Counted from the stretch's first letter, positions 34,251 through 47,760 are shown. The stretch: DNA of 64,000 nt from Cryptomeria japonica (GCF_030272615.1 NC_081414.1:813602569-813666568); one strand, 5' to 3'. Notes: generated by a model from the letters alone, not told the origin. A program made the numbers and translations.

Positions 34251-36039
34251 TCTTCATTTTACAAATTTATATGTTTATATAACAAAACTAATACGATGAT
34301 TGATGACTTATGGTATGAGACATAAAAATTTTAACATGGAAAACACATTTGTTTGAAGGTAACTTTGAATGGTGGTCTTTGGATACTTTTGAACTAAGGT
34401 ACCTTTATTTGAAGGTCATTCAAATGAAGTCCTTGGATGGGTCTTTCCACTTTGGTTCTCATATTTATCTCAACTTTTTATGTTTCAAACCTTGGGTTGA
34501 ACCAACTATTTAAGATGAAAATGAATTAGGTAGGATTAGGGCCAAGATCTATTTTCACATAAACATTGGAATACGAAGCCACTAAGGATAAGATTGAACT
34601 TGACTAAATATTGTCAAAGAGTCAAATGATGGTTTAGGGCTTCTATTCCTTTTATGCTTTGGAAAGTTGAGATGATATCAAATTAAGATCTATGTACAAA
34701 GTAAATTTAAACTAGGAATACTATAACACACTAATATGCAAACAAAGACTCAACACCGGGTACAAAATCAACATACGGTACAAAGGTGCCCCTGTGACTG
34801 CAATTTGGGATAAATTCATGAAATCGGTGCGCCCAGAGCATTCTAGTCTTCCCACTTCTGCACAAAAAGTTATTTGGGACCTGTTAAGACCCTACTCTCT
34901 GCACCCTTCAAACATGGCATTGATCTCTGAGGATGAGGGCATCCAGAGCACCTTGGTCTTCGACTAGGTCACCCAACATGCCTTGGTCTAGGTTTTTCTG
35001 GTTCTACTTGTGGATACAGGTATGTGATTGTCTATTGATTACTCTTTTGTCTTTGTGTCTCTATTGGAAGCCTGTAGTTGCACTTGCAAGATAAAAAGAG
35101 GGTATGGTGGCGGCTATATAGGTGTTTTCCTTGGTCAACCCCCCGTTTTGGTGATTTCCACCTCCATGAATAGCATGTATTGAAATTAGAATAATGTGTG
35201 TGCTTTGGAATATTAAGTGTGTCTAAGATTGCTATGAGCTAAGGTATGTAAAAGCAAACTAGAGTCTACTCAAGTGTGTTAGGGAAAAACCCTAAAATGA
35301 TACTAATGTAATTGAGCTAATGCATAATTGACTTAAATGATAAAATGTCAGATATGAAGCTTAGCAACAAAAACACGAGAACATGAAATTATACCTAATC
35401 CATAGGAAGAGGTACAAGCCAATCATTAGTTGGTAGTTTCCTATTAGCTCCAATATCTCTTGAAGCTTCCATAGTTGATGAATGATGATGAGGAATGAGT
35501 TGTAGATTATGAATTCTCCTAAAAGAAACATCTTTACTTCATAAAGATATCTCCAATTTCGCATCAATATTGTATATGCTTGCTAGATCTCACAAATGAG
35601 GAAAAAAATTGCTTATATATGAGATTCTAAGTTTGATTTGATAAATGGTCAACCTAGGTTTGTTATTTATTTCCACGAAGCTAGATTTGAATAAGATAGG
35701 AACATCTTATTATCATCTTGAAATTTGAGACAAAAAGTGCATGACCATTCCAATCTTCGTCATGTCCCAACACTTTCAACCTGACTTTTTGGTGATGCAA
35801 GATAATAAGATTCTCATGCAAAAATTAAGTTTGTGCGACAATATATGATGTTTAGATAAGGGAAATATGTCTTGCGATTTAAAACAAGGTAGGACCTAAG
35901 ATAAATTAGGATAATTGAAATATAAAGGGCACAACTAAAATTAAGGGCCCAAATGGGAGTGTGATAATTTGAGAATTAAGAAAGGAATCATTTTAAATTA
36001 ATTATTAAATAAGTGCATATGATAGTACTATAATGCATA
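34251..36039. other. Repeat-derived region, left part of the Gypsy-A LTR
   Basis: No gene recognised. The part nearest 36044 must be the outer portion of the Gypsy-A 3' LTR, because the other side of the solo-LTR insertion (38729-38812) ends in that LTR's start. I could not find its left edge. Confidence 0.4.
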
Positions 36040-36044
36040 GTGTA

Positions 36045-38728
36045 TGTTGGCAACAAGCAACAAACTAAGAGGGGTGGGGGGGTGAATCAGTTTGCACAAA
36101 ACTTTATACAACTTAAACTTAAACTCAGATATGATAATTAACAATTAAAGCACAAATCAACACCACATCAATAACACACATAACTATTGGATATTGCTGC
36201 TGCTAGGATATGTTGTTGCCATTGATGTCAACATATTCTCGTGTTTTGGTGTTCCGGTGATTGCATTGAGTTGATATGGTTGGTTTATCTATTTGGGATG
36301 TTGGAATACTTCATTCCTTATTGGTTTCAGTGATCCAGAAGTTTACTTGATTATATCATTTGATCCAGTTTGAAGTTTAGTTTTTCTGTTCAGTGGTTGG
36401 CATATTTTGGTATTTGATCCATTGTGCTCCGGTATGATCATATCTTTGGTTTCAAATTTGGGAGAATGTTTTTGATGTTCATGTGTATCTTCATTTTAGA
36501 TGGTTCATGATTTGGTGCTCCGCAAGTTATCTTTCTAGTCCGAATTGCTGCTGTTGAGTGTTCTTGAGAGTTAGCGTGTTGATCGATGAAGATTTGATTG
36601 TGGCATTGGTGCAACTATTGTGGATGGTTCTAATGTGCTTGTTGGTGTTTCCTGATCGTGTCCTATTTGTTCTATTGGTCTGCATTGATCCTTGTGCGCG
36701 GTATTGGTTATTTTGCTGATCCAGTGACATTCTTCGTGTTATGCGGTATTTTTGGTGGTGTAGCGTGTTGCGGTTGATCTTGGCGATATTTCTGGTGATG
36801 ATGCGTGTTTGGAGATTTGGTTTAGGTCTATTCTATGTCGTCTGTGACCTTATATTGGTTCGGTGGTTTATTTATGTAACATGTGATGTAATTTTATAAT
36901 TGTGGGTTGAGGGTTTGACCGACCTTGTAGTCAAGGTTGATGAATTGTATAAATAGGTGTTAGATTCATGTAATTTGGGTATGGTTGTAGTGTATGCATT
37001 ATCAAAGAGTAGAGTATGTGTGCATAAGAAAATTTATCTTTTGGTATGGTTAATTGAGCAAAGATTGTTGCAAGGTAGACAAATGAGCTTATCAGAACTG
37101 TCATCAAGCATTAGCAGATGCTATTTTTGCAGTTCATGTAATTCGAACTGTAGTCCAATCATTATTGTAAGGTAGTGAACCTTCCCTGAGGGTTGGATCC
37201 TTCTGGGTCATTATATTTTGAACAGTGAGCTCTAGGCAGTGTGCCTGAATGCATGTGCATTCTCCATTGTAATATTTACACATACTACTGCAGAGTATCA
37301 TCTTATTGTGGGTAGGTTCCCACCATGGTTTTCCCCTAACTGGGTTTTCAATGTCAAAATCTTGGTGTTATGTGTGTTGCTGTTATTGTCTTTATCTTTA
37401 TTCTTGTTGCAATTGATTGAATTATGAGATTGTACCTAATTGGTTTAATCCGTTGAAAACTGAATTACCCCCCCTCTCAGTTTTCATTCATTGTTGCTGC
37501 CAACAATAACACCAATATTTTTGACGTGGAAAACCTAGTTAAGGGAAAAACCATGGTGGGAACCTATCCACAATAAGATGATACCTTGCTAGAAGTATAT
37601 GAAATGTTACAATGGGGAATGCACATGCATTTAGGCACACTACCTAGAGCTCACTGCTCAAATTACAATAAGGGGTACAACCCCGAGGAAGACTCATTGT
37701 CTTATAAAAAGAATTGGATTATATCCGAGATTTCATGAACTGAAAAAATAGCATCTTCTAATGCCTGGTTACAGTTCTAGTTAAGCTCATATACTGCTTT
37801 GCAACACCAGTCTCACACTTCTCTTCTTCTACCAAAAGATCAAAGATTTATTTGCACTTTACACACACTTGCAGATCCAACAGATACATTCGCAACAGAA
37901 AAATTACATCATTTTATACAATTCATTAAAACCTATATTTCAAGGTCGGCTCAACCCACAATACAAATTACAAAATATGACCACATGCACTACAATGAAA
38001 TATGCAGACCAAAACAATGTCGGCTAAGTCACAATATGGACCGAAATCACCACCACAATCATGAAACACCTCCAAGACTTATGCCTCAAACTTCCGCAAC
38101 ACACCACAATCAACATGAATATCGCATAACATGCAGAACACCATCGGTCCAAGAGAAACATCACCAACGCGCACAACGATCAACGCGGACCACCAACACA
38201 AATATAACACGATCTAGAAACATCCACAAGCATCATGAATTACCGCAACATCATCCACAACATCACCACTTACTAGAATTTTCATCATCATTATATTGAA
38301 CCTCAAGAACACTAACTCAACTAACTGTCAAACTGAAAGATATGCTTGCGAACATCCAAATCATGAACCATCTAAATTGAGGACACACCAAAACGTCGAA
38401 AACACTCTACCAAATCCGCAAACCAAAATATTGCAATTCTGGAGCAATGCAGAGCAAAATCCATAATACTGAATAACATGAATAACTGAAAAACCAATCG
38501 CAATACCGAACCATACAACTCGATCAAATCATCATGCAAACCACTGAAACTTCTGCTGAATCAACTAGAGATACTTATTTCAAAACCCTTTAATCCACAA
38601 GAATTCAACTGAAACACATTGGCTAAACCAACTCATTTAATCTGACTGCAACAATGGAATACACAGAAGAATATGTTGACATCAATGACGAAACATCATT
38701 CCAACAAACTTCTCAACAATATCCAATA
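36045..38728 (-). mobile_element. Solo LTR (minus) split by a second LTR of the same family
   Basis: On the - strand it starts TATTGGATATTG (38728) and ends TTGCCAACA (36045). Flanks GTGTA (36040-36044) and GTATA (38729-38733) are a TSD with one change. The left part is 36045-36184, the right part 37511-38728. The unusual TA...CA ends are the same in the inserted copy. It carries the C/G tract and GTGAATCAG stretch also seen in the copia LTRs, so it is likely a related Ty1/copia family. Confidence 0.75.
36185..37505 (+). mobile_element. Solo LTR (plus), TSD ATAAC
   Basis: A 1,321-bp LTR starting TATTGGATATTGCTG and ending GCTGCCAACA, with a perfect TSD ATAAC (36180-36184 and 37506-37510). 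It is inserted in the opposite direction in a relative (36045-38728), creating an imperfect inverted repeat of more than 1 kb centred near 37507. Confidence 0.85.
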
Positions 38729-38812
38729 GTATAATGAGACATACGAAAATTAGTGCTAATGAATTGTGGAATTGGACACCCTAATTAAAGGTGTATAATT
38801 TATAATATTACA
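38729..38812 (-). repeat. Start of the Gypsy-A 3' LTR
   Basis: On the - strand the LTR starts TGTAATATTATAAATT at 38812, directly after polypurine tract AAAGTGGGGGCTAAA (38813-38827). The LTR continues left beyond the nested solo LTRs, past 36044. Confidence 0.65.
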
Positions 38813-39554
38813 TTTAGCCCCCACTTTAGTGGTCATATCACACTACTTGCATATGCAAGATAAAGTACACAAAAGTAATCATTCATGAAAAAACATATTT
38901 TTGTAAGTGTCAAATGAAGCCTCCAACATATTTGTAGTACACTATTAGGAACCACATTGTACAAAACCACTTTGTTAGTTGAAATAAAAAGTTTCCTATA
39001 ATTCTGACTAAGAATGATTAAATTCAAGGGTAACTATATTGACCCCTTGTTTTTGCTTGCTAATTAGGAGGTAGAAACAAGGTATCATGTTTACCACATC
39101 AAATTGTAAAAAAATGGTAATGACAAATTCTCTCAACAAGGTTTTATATGAAATCAAAACTAATCGATTGTTATTTGGTAAGGGAGAGAATTGAATCACA
39201 ATTCCAACACGACAAACGACACTAAAATCAGAGTTTTCTAGATATGAGAGGATTAGCAAACCATACCAAATCAGGGTTTTAAGAGAAATTACCTTTAAAT
39301 AGTGACATGTTCACTATTCATTTGTATTATTCATACTTTTTGTTTTGACATGCAGAGGGGTCTACCAAGAGGGGATCATGCCCTCTAGATGACTAGATCG
39401 GTCCACCAGGATGAAAACTCTGAGGTAATTCGTCGAGGAGGGTCTCCCATAAGACGAGGTAGGGTGACTAACCTTGCTTTGTATGATTTTACTATTTTTG
39501 AGTTATTGATTTGTGTGTAACCCTAGGTGGTCAAGTGGGCCTACTCTGATAGAG

Positions 39555-39635
39555 AGCCATGGTCCCTACTGGGTGCCATTGTCCCCTTATGGCACCATGG
39601 TCCCATAGGGGCACCATGGTCCTTGAATGGGAACC
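39555..39635. repeat. ~20-bp tandem repeat upstream of the Gypsy-A antisense gene
   Basis: Four units of the type (G/A)CCATGGTCCC with 8-10 variable bases. The CCATGG core is palindromic. It lies between the 3' LTR and the PMD remnant, the same relative place as the AGCGCT tract in Gypsy-B. Confidence 0.75.
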
Positions 39636-39699
39636 ACTAGGCACATCCAAGATTATAATAGCAATGACAAATGCATGGATAGATATTATGAATGTGATA

Positions 39700-41700
39700 T
39701 AAATATTGATTGATGTGATTGCAAGAGCTACCCTTTATGCGAGAACATGGAAGAGGCTCCATATATAGATATTTTGGTAGCCAAGTTAGATCTCACCAGG
39801 GATAAGAGAAAGTTCCTTAAGGATGTAGGATTCTACTGGGCATATTGCATGCCTTATATGTGATATCATGATTCTATGCTTATGTCCTAATGGAGAGATT
39901 GGACACATATCCCTCCACTTTCCATCTTTTGATGAGGGAGATGACAAACACATTAGAGGATGTCTATCCGATCTTGCGGCTACTAGTGTGAGGCAATACC
40001 ATCAGATTATAGGAATCACATTCATCCAGTGGAGTGAAGAAGGATCATATATAAAACATAAGGTAGGTGACACCTAGAGATTCCCAAGGATGGATCTTTA
40101 TACGATGGCTATTGCACACCACTGGAGATATTTAATTGGTTCAAAAGATATTGATATGCATCATAGCACTCTTAGTTGCACTTGATAGATGGGGAACTCA
40201 CATTCCCGAAGGCCTTATTCATATCATTTAGGAGAGGGAGGAGCTTCGAACAATTTTCTCATGGGGATGTAGCATGCTTTCCCATCTCTACCATGATTTA
40301 AAGAAGTTTACAAACTATGAGGGTAAGAGTTTGATGAACTGCACTCTCCTTTAGGTGTGGATGTTTGAACATATAGCATGTATGAGGCCCACGATATACC
40401 ATATAGATATCATCTTTGACTAGCCTCAAGCATATGTGTATCCATGTGGGAATTCCTATAAGAGAGGGGATCTAATCTATTGGAGAGTTACATTGGACTG
40501 TCTACAACTTGTTGATATCATTTGGAGGCCATATAAATGCATGTATGTATGGCACGAGCAGAGGAGACAATTAAATCAGATGCAATGAGACTGCTTGCTA
40601 GAGGATCGCCATCACTACATCATCATGCCACTTTATTATGATAGAGTGATGCATTAGTTTAGTTAGGTATAGGGTTATCCCACTGTAGTATCAAACTATG
40701 TCTAACATTCTTGAAGTGCTATGAGACCTAGAGCCCGACCTAGAATGACAACACTGGATGTATAGCTTAAATGAAGATGAGGAGGAGGAGAGGCATGACA
40801 CATATGCTCCCTCACTTAAGGAGGATGTTGGCATTCAACGTGCATACATGAGATTCTAGGAGGTGACCCAGCCTAGCCTTTTTGATAGATTATCTTACAG
40901 GAGTTTCATGACCATGGGTCAAACCACCAAAGCTAGTAGTAGAGTAGGAACCACATGAGGAGCCAACAAGTGATAGTGAGGGAGAAGAGAAGAGCCATGA
41001 TGAGAAACAAAAGTAGGGTCATGATGGGATTCCTATCCATGCCGAGGAGGAGATACTAGATCCACCACATGTAGAGGATACATGACAAGGTGCGGGTGAT
41101 GATGATGATGATGTACACCTTCAAAGACCTACTTTTAAAGTATGGAGATCAGCACCACCATCAAAATCCACAAAGATGCCCCATTAATACAAGCATGAAG
41201 AGAACAACACCATGCCCTTGATTGATGTATATCAACACCTAGCCATAGTAAATCCTATTTGGCAAGTAGGAGACCTAGGTAATAAATTTAATTTGATTTG
41301 ATTTGATTTGATTTGATTTTGATATAAGTGATGATGTTAACAATATATCTCCATCTTGTATTAGACAATAGGTGTGGTGTGACTTTTTAGTTCACATGCT
41401 CAAATATATCACCACATCGGTGCACATTCCACAGTCCTTACAAATTACTCCTAGAGCATGACATATTGTGGGATGACACAAGGATATATTCAACACAATG
41501 ATGGTAGAGTTAGAGGTTGCATGGGAGTAGAGGGAGTGACTATAGGTGAGATTGTAGAGGCCAAGGAAGAGAGTGCATTGTATAGAGGTATCACCTAAGA
41601 GAGAGAGAGAGAGAGATGAGAAGCTCATCTAGGAGTCACTAGCTCTCCATGACATCTCATAGCCAAACCTCTATGGAACCACCACAGATAGGGCCCGAGG
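39700..41700 (+). pseudogene. Decayed antisense plant-mobile-domain (PMD) gene of Gypsy-A
   Basis: The + strand, in shifting frames, keeps the same order as the PMD gene of Gypsy-B: a VWMFEHIACMRPTI piece near 40360 (VWAWEHLPVTRPVS in Gypsy-B), then VDIIWRPYKCMYVW near 40520 (DAVIWRPYLECEPW), then PLYYDRVMH and a GYPTV segment near 40630-40690. An acidic tail (GDDDDDD near 41095) and a Glu/Arg-rich stretch near 41510-41620 follow. Many stops and frameshifts. It lies antisense to, and downstream of, the Gypsy-A pol. Confidence 0.62.
41290..41320. repeat. (ATTTG)n microsatellite
   Basis: About six perfect ATTTG units. Confidence 0.9.
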
Positions 41701-41780
41701 GCATCAATAGCCATCATCCATAGGATGTGTGATATGAGGAGTCACTTCATTTTCTATGAGAGGTGATATGATGTATATCT

Positions 41781-42359
41781 TGTATCAAAACCAATATATG
41801 ATGATGCATCACATACTTGTTATTTTAAAGCAAAATAATGTGTTTTATTTTTGCTTTGATCAAAAGTAACAAATATGGTGATGTACATGTATGTTCTCAT
41901 TCAATGCATATATGATTAATATGACTTAACCAACATATATTTTTCTAATTAATACTATAATGATTAAATGGATACATGTGTGATTTAATCAAACAACTTA
42001 ATAAGTGTTCAACTAAATGCTACAATTGAGGATGTGATGTACTTATGTTAAATTAAATGTCTATATGATCTAGTTAAACATGTTTTCTAATGAACCACAT
42101 CACGATCTAATTAAAACAAGCACAAATAATACTAAACAATATGCTAACATAAAGAAGTGTAATCTACACAAGTAATAAATTACGAAAAATGAATTCAAGA
42201 AAAAACTAAGATTGAATTTGTCAAGAATGAAGCAATGTACACCAAATAGTAAGACAATAAAACTATCTAATATAACATACCTTAATAATGAATAAATAAT
42301 AGCATACTATTTTGTAGGAAAGAAGAGAGAAAATTAAGCATAATATCTACGAAGGTGAG
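41781..42359. other. Gypsy-A spacer between antisense gene and pol
   Basis: AT-rich, no coding signal recognised. It corresponds in position to 58340-61074 of Gypsy-B. Confidence 0.45.
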
Positions 42360-43560
42360 TAGCATTAATAGGTTACCTAAGAGACACAACTTCCACATTT
42401 GCTATCTTGTAAGCAACATATCCATAGTCTGTAGTGACAATGTATGGTCCAAGCCAATTTAGACTAAACTTTCCTTTTCTCTTGGTAGACCATTTCTGTT
42501 GCATTGATTCTCATAGAGAACCAAGTCACCAACCAAGAAAGAGTGTTGAATAACCCTGTCATTATAACTTCATTGTATAGTCTTTTGGTAAGCTTGAATA
42601 TGTTCAAGAGCATTTATACACTATTCATTGAGCATTTCAAGCTGTTGAAGACATTCTTATCTATAAGCATCATCATCAATAATGCCCTTAAGAAATTATT
42701 AGTGAAGGAATATTCAACTCTAGAGGCATAATTGCATCAACGCTACAAACAATATTATAAGGAGTGGTACCCGTAGCTATGCAGACACTAGTTTGATAGG
42801 CCCATAAAGTATAAGATAATCGAGTTTGCCAATCCTTACCATGCTTATTGATAATATTACGAAGGATTTTCTCAATTATTCAATTAGAAGATTCATCTTA
42901 ACCATTTGATTGAGGATAATATGGAGTTGAGAATCAATGTTGAATCTAGTATTTCTTGAGAAACTTCTTCACATCTTTATTCTTAAATGAAGTACACTTA
43001 TTAGAAACCAACACAAAAGGTATACCAAATCAAGAAATAATATTGTCTAGAATGAATTGACAAATTACTTCAACAATAGTGGATAGAAGAGGGGTGGCTT
43101 CTACCCACTTTGTAAAGTAATCTGTGGTTATAATGATAGAAGTATTGAGGAGGGGATATTTTACCTATAAGGCCCAAACCCCACATAGAAAATGGCCAAG
43201 AAGCAACTTGGGCTCTAAGTTCATGAGAAAGAGAATGGATCAAATTATTATGTTTCTAGCACTAATGATACTTTTTTACAAAGGCAAAGGAATATTTTTC
43301 CATGGTTTTCTAATAATATCTCATTCAGAGCAACCTTTGAACTAAATATTTACCACAAAAAACTGCCCACAGGCTCTTGAATGAGATTCTTCAAGGGCAA
43401 CGAGAATCTCTAATTTGTTGAGACAATGCATGAGAAGACCATTATAACCCCTTATATAAAGGACAATGAGGAGAAGGATGTATCTAGTAGCAAGTTTTTG
43501 AATTTTATCTCTATTTTTTTTACTCATGGAGTTAAGAAAAGTACCATCATGCAAATATCA
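42360..43560 (-). pseudogene. Gypsy-A integrase (broken)
   Basis: The - strand shows the H2C2 region start (LATRYILL, then CLNKLEILVALEESHSRACG at about 43500-43370), the catalytic core with FSTPYYPQSNG, and TLWAYQTS, ending in a WLGPYIVTTDYGYVAYKIAN-like chromodomain-free tail near 42390. Several in-frame stops interrupt it. It is homologous to the better preserved Gypsy-B integrase. Confidence 0.8.
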
Positions 43561-43583
43561 AAAATATGAGAGTACCATTCATT

Positions 43584-44260
43584 CTAATCTAAGGTATAAC
43601 AACAAGCAATCTCACTAGGGCCGTCAAAAATAGTGGGTGAAGAGCGATTATGAATGATGAATTGATAATCTATGGAAGGGTCTTTGAAGGATATAAGGAA
43701 AGTTTCCCTTTCCATTGCATCTGCATGTCGATTGTCTTTCCGTGAGAGATGATCTATGGTGTAAGAATCAAATTTCTTTAACAATGATAAGACTAAGTCA
43801 CAGTATTGGGAGAGTTTAGCTTGTTTATCTTCATAAGTTCTCATAACTTGTCTTGTAATCAATTGTGAATCACCAAAGATGCTCAAATGTCAAACTTTGA
43901 AGGATAAATATGCTTTCAATCTAGCAATATGGGCTTCATATTCAACAATATCATTAATGCATAGGAGATCCAAACGATAAGATAGGGGATATGGTTTTCT
44001 TGGAGGAGGTATTAATATAACACTTGCACCTGAACCAGTCTGACATGTAGATCCATTGAAATACAATTTCCAAGATTTATCCACCTCTAAAGTAAGTACA
44101 AGATCATTAGGAAATGAGTCTTGATTATGTAAATTAAAATAGGAAGGATCATGAACTAAATGGCCAGTTAAGGCTTGGCCTTTAATCTCTTTTTGAGAGA
44201 TAAATTTAAGGTCAAATTTGGCTAACAACATAACCCATTTTGCTAAGCATTGTGAAAGAC
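43584..44260 (-). pseudogene. Gypsy-A second (archaeal-type) RNase H, broken
   Basis: Two ORFs (44231-43890 and 43886-43584) read LYFNGSTCQTGSGASVIL, then INDIVEYEAHIARL, then FGDSQLITRQV and HLSRKDNRHADAM. This is the second RNase H of Tat-lineage gypsy elements. A stop and small shift separates the two halves. Confidence 0.8.
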
Positions 44261-45190
44261 ATGTTTTGGAAAATAGATGTTTTAACTAATCAAATTTGAC
44301 GATAACATTAGTTTAAACATTGAGAAAAAGTGTCTTAACTTTTGAGTCACAAAAACAAGAGCAAGAGATTTCTTTTCTATCGCAATATATCAAACTTCAT
44401 AATCGAACAAAGTGCAAATTATATAGTACACATGACATTCTTTACCATCACTATCATGTTGCACCAATAAGGCTATGAGAGCATTAGAAGAAGCAATAGT
44501 GTAAAGAAGGGTTGATTAGGGATAGAAGGATGTAAAATTGGAGGATTAGTGAAGTAATCTTTCAAATCCTTAGAAGATTCTTGAAAATATTCATCCCATT
44601 TAAAAGTAGTATCCTTCTTGAGTAACCGGGGGAAAGGAAAAGTACGATCCATGAGTTGGGAAACAAACCTATGAATTGTTTGAACCTTTCCTTGTAAACT
44701 ATGAAGTTGAGAGATGTTTCTAAGAGGTGGTATGTTATCAATGAAATTTATTTTCTTTGTATCCACCTCAATACCATGATGCGAAACAATGAATCCTAAT
44801 AGTTTTCCACTATGTACACCAAAAGCACATTTTTTGAGGATTCAAGCACATGTTGTATTTATGAATTCATTCAAAGATTTGACGAAGTATCTTAACATGA
44901 TCTTGGCACATAACAAATTTATCTAGGATATCATCAATGTATTCCTCTAAGATTTTATGCATATAATCATGAAAAATCATAGAACGTTGATAGGTCACAT
45001 CAACATTCTTCAATCCAAAAGGCATAACAATCCAAAAAAACATACCCAAAGGTGTTGTGAAAGCTATTTTATATTGATCTTGGGGATTAATGAAGATTTG
45101 GTTATATTTGGAGAAGCCATCCATAAAGGATAATAAAGCATGACTAGTAGTGGAATCAACTATTATATCAATGTTTAGAAGGGGAAACTT
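44261..45190 (-). pseudogene. Gypsy-A reverse transcriptase C-part and first RNase H remnant
   Basis: The - strand ORF 45268-44867 has FMDGFSKYNQI, VMPFGLKN and the active-site variant YIDDIL; its first 26 codons lie in the copia LTR, not in Gypsy-A. The ORF 44766-44473 carries the thumb (FVSQLMDRTFPF). The 44260-44470 stretch is a degraded first RNase H. Confidence 0.8.
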
Positions 45191-46664
45191 TGATAACTCA
45201 ATGATGAATGAATAGTACCAAACTAGTACTAAGAGGGCGGGGGGGTGAATCAGTACATACAAAAACACACTCTTAAACCGGTTTGTCAGCAGACACTATG
45301 CATTGACAGACAAACAGTAATATCGGTCCTTAAACAGAGTACAACCGACAAAACCCAAAATAACTGAGACAAGCATAAACCGGTTGAGACTTATCTTCTC
45401 ATACAATCTAACACTTCATTTCCATTTCACCCTAATGAATGAATAGGTAATCTACCATCAAAGGTATACATATAAGCAACTAGATCAACATGATTCACTG
45501 CTTGACAGAAAATGACATAGCATCACATGAAGAAGACATCACACATGACACACATATTTTTCACATGGAAACCCAACTGGGAAAAACCACGGTGGGGATG
45601 AATACCCACAAGCTTATTTTTGAACTCTTTAGAAGTCTGCTTTGTTAGGAGTCTTGTCCGGTTAAAGACTAATACAATAGGTTCTATTAGGAACTGATCT
45701 TGTTAGGGATCGCCCGGTTAAGGGATGGCTAGAATACCGGGTTAAGGGTTAAACCCTGTTAAAGGTTACCTTGTTAGAGGATTTAAAGAACTCAATGGTT
45801 TTGAGTCACCTTGTTAAAGGATTTACAACAAGTCGGTTAAAGCTACCCTATTAAGGGATTTCTCAATTGTTGAAGTGGTTAGAGATCAATAGGTATTACA
45901 ATGATCTGGTAACAACACTCAATGCCAATGTAGATCCACTTAAGCTCCTCTTCACCTTTTGCACTTACACTCTATAGGTATCACTTCTCTCCTCTAGTCT
46001 GGCAAGAATCATATATTTCTTCTCTTGGATACACACACACAACTTTTTCCAACAACCTCAGAAAGAATCACAACATCGACCTTATAGGAAAATAGATAGG
46101 TCGGTAGCATAAACCCTAAACCCTAAACTTTTTAGGTTAAGGAATTCAAACGGTTCAATCTTGATCGTTGAGCACACTGCATTAAATGCAACAGTCTTGA
46201 TCCAATCTCAAGACATTCTCCATCGTTTGTTTTCCACCAATTTCATGGCGGCTGATAACCCATCACACGTTATCACCATTTACAGACTTCGCACATTCCT
46301 GAGGTAGATAGGAACAATCTCCTTCATGTAAGATCCTTCATGCACACAAGGCTTACATGGCAACACGATCTGTTCTTCGTTATCATGCTAACCCATCACA
46401 CAAAATCATCGGTTGAGCCACACAGGCTTGAAGCACTTCAATTGGAAACCATGAAGTTGAGACTACCAACTGGTAGTCATACAACGATTCCATGTGCTGG
46501 TTCCCATAACCATATGCCGGTTCACCTTGAACAAACACACTGCTTCACTTTGGCACAAATGCCAGTTCACAGTGTTATACCAGTTCTCTTCTCTTCATCA
46601 CATTGACATCAATGACAACATATAATGTCATTATGTCCTCATACCAATTCACATAATGCCAACA
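45191..46664 (-). repeat. 3' LTR of the copia element
   Basis: A 1,474-bp LTR starting TGTTGGCATTATGTG and ending GAGTTATCA on the - strand. It contains two CCCTAAA units near 46110-46125 and a run of GTTAAGGGATT-like short repeats. It differs visibly from the 5' LTR at several percent of bases by eye. Confidence 0.92.
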
Positions 46665-46906
46665 ATATCCCCCTTTGGTATCGATGGCAATATACAAAGA
46701 TATCTCTCTGCTTCACATCTTCTCCCCATTTTCTGCAGATATCTTCTCTGCTTCACATCTTCTCCCCCTTTGACAACAATGCCAAAGTGGAGGCACAAGC
46801 TTCCCTGTTCCATTATGTTGCTCCCCCTGAGGAGTAGCATCCTTCAACACATCAATCCAAAAAAAAATTGATTATGCAATACCTGACTGATGTGGAGCAC
46901 ATGCCT

Positions 46907-47760
46907 TTAGTTTACCTCTTGAAGGGGCAACACCTCTAATTCACTTCTTAAGTACATAAATGTAGCCTTTGGGAGAGGCTTGGTGAATATGTCTGCTAAT
47001 TGCTCCTTACTGGAAACATGTTCTAGTGCAATCTCTTTGTTCTGAACCGTTTCCCTCAAGAAATGATACTTAAGCTCAAAGTGCTTGGTTCTAGAATGTA
47101 AAACCAGATTCTTGGAGATATTAATTGCATTAGTATTGTCACAAAATATACTTACCAATTCAGATATAGGAACTTTGAAGCCATTTAATACATGCTTCAT
47201 CCAATTGTCTGTGTGCAGTTCATGAAAGCTGCAACATACTATGCTTCCGCTCTAGAGTGAGAGATACAACTCTGCTTCTTACTCATCCATGAGACCAGTC
47301 TTCCACCAAGAAAGAATGCACCACTGGTTGTGCTTTTCTGGTCATCTACATTACCTGCCCAATCAACATCTGTGTATACTTTTAAGTTGAAATCCTTGCT
47401 ATATGGATACCACAATCCATAATCAACAGTTCCCTTCAGATACATAAGAATCCTCTTGACTGCAACCAAGTGGGATTCTCTTGGGCTTTTCTGGAACCTT
47501 GCAGTAATGCCAACTGCATGTGCAATATCTGGTCTGCTATGCACTACATAATGCAACTTACCAATCATTGATCGGTATTCCTTCTCATCAACCAATGCCG
47601 AGTCATCTTCTTTGGATAGTTTACAACCGGTCACCATTGGAGTACCAACCGGTTTGCTATCTTCCATGCCAAAGGTCTTCAACACCTTTTTGACATACTT
47701 GGACTAAGTGATAAAGATTCCATCTTTTATCTGCTAGATCTGTAGTCCAATGAAGAACTT
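46907..47760 (-). pseudogene. Copia RNase H and end of RT (broken)
   Basis: ORF 47685-47239 encodes GTPMVTGCKLS, then MIGKLHYVVHSRPDIAHAVG, a KIYTDVDWAG-type RNase H start and SHSRAEA. A TAG follows where the family has Glu, and a one-base deletion shifts the frame into ORF 47200-46907 (SIFCDNTNAINISKN, HFLRETV, then KEQLADIFTKPLP). Two further stops lie between this and the RT ORF. Confidence 0.88.

Noticed and set aside
46105-46130. Telomere-like CCCTAAA repeats
   Set aside because: Only two units, inside the copia LTR and repeated at the same place in the other LTR (~51980); part of the element, not an old telomere.
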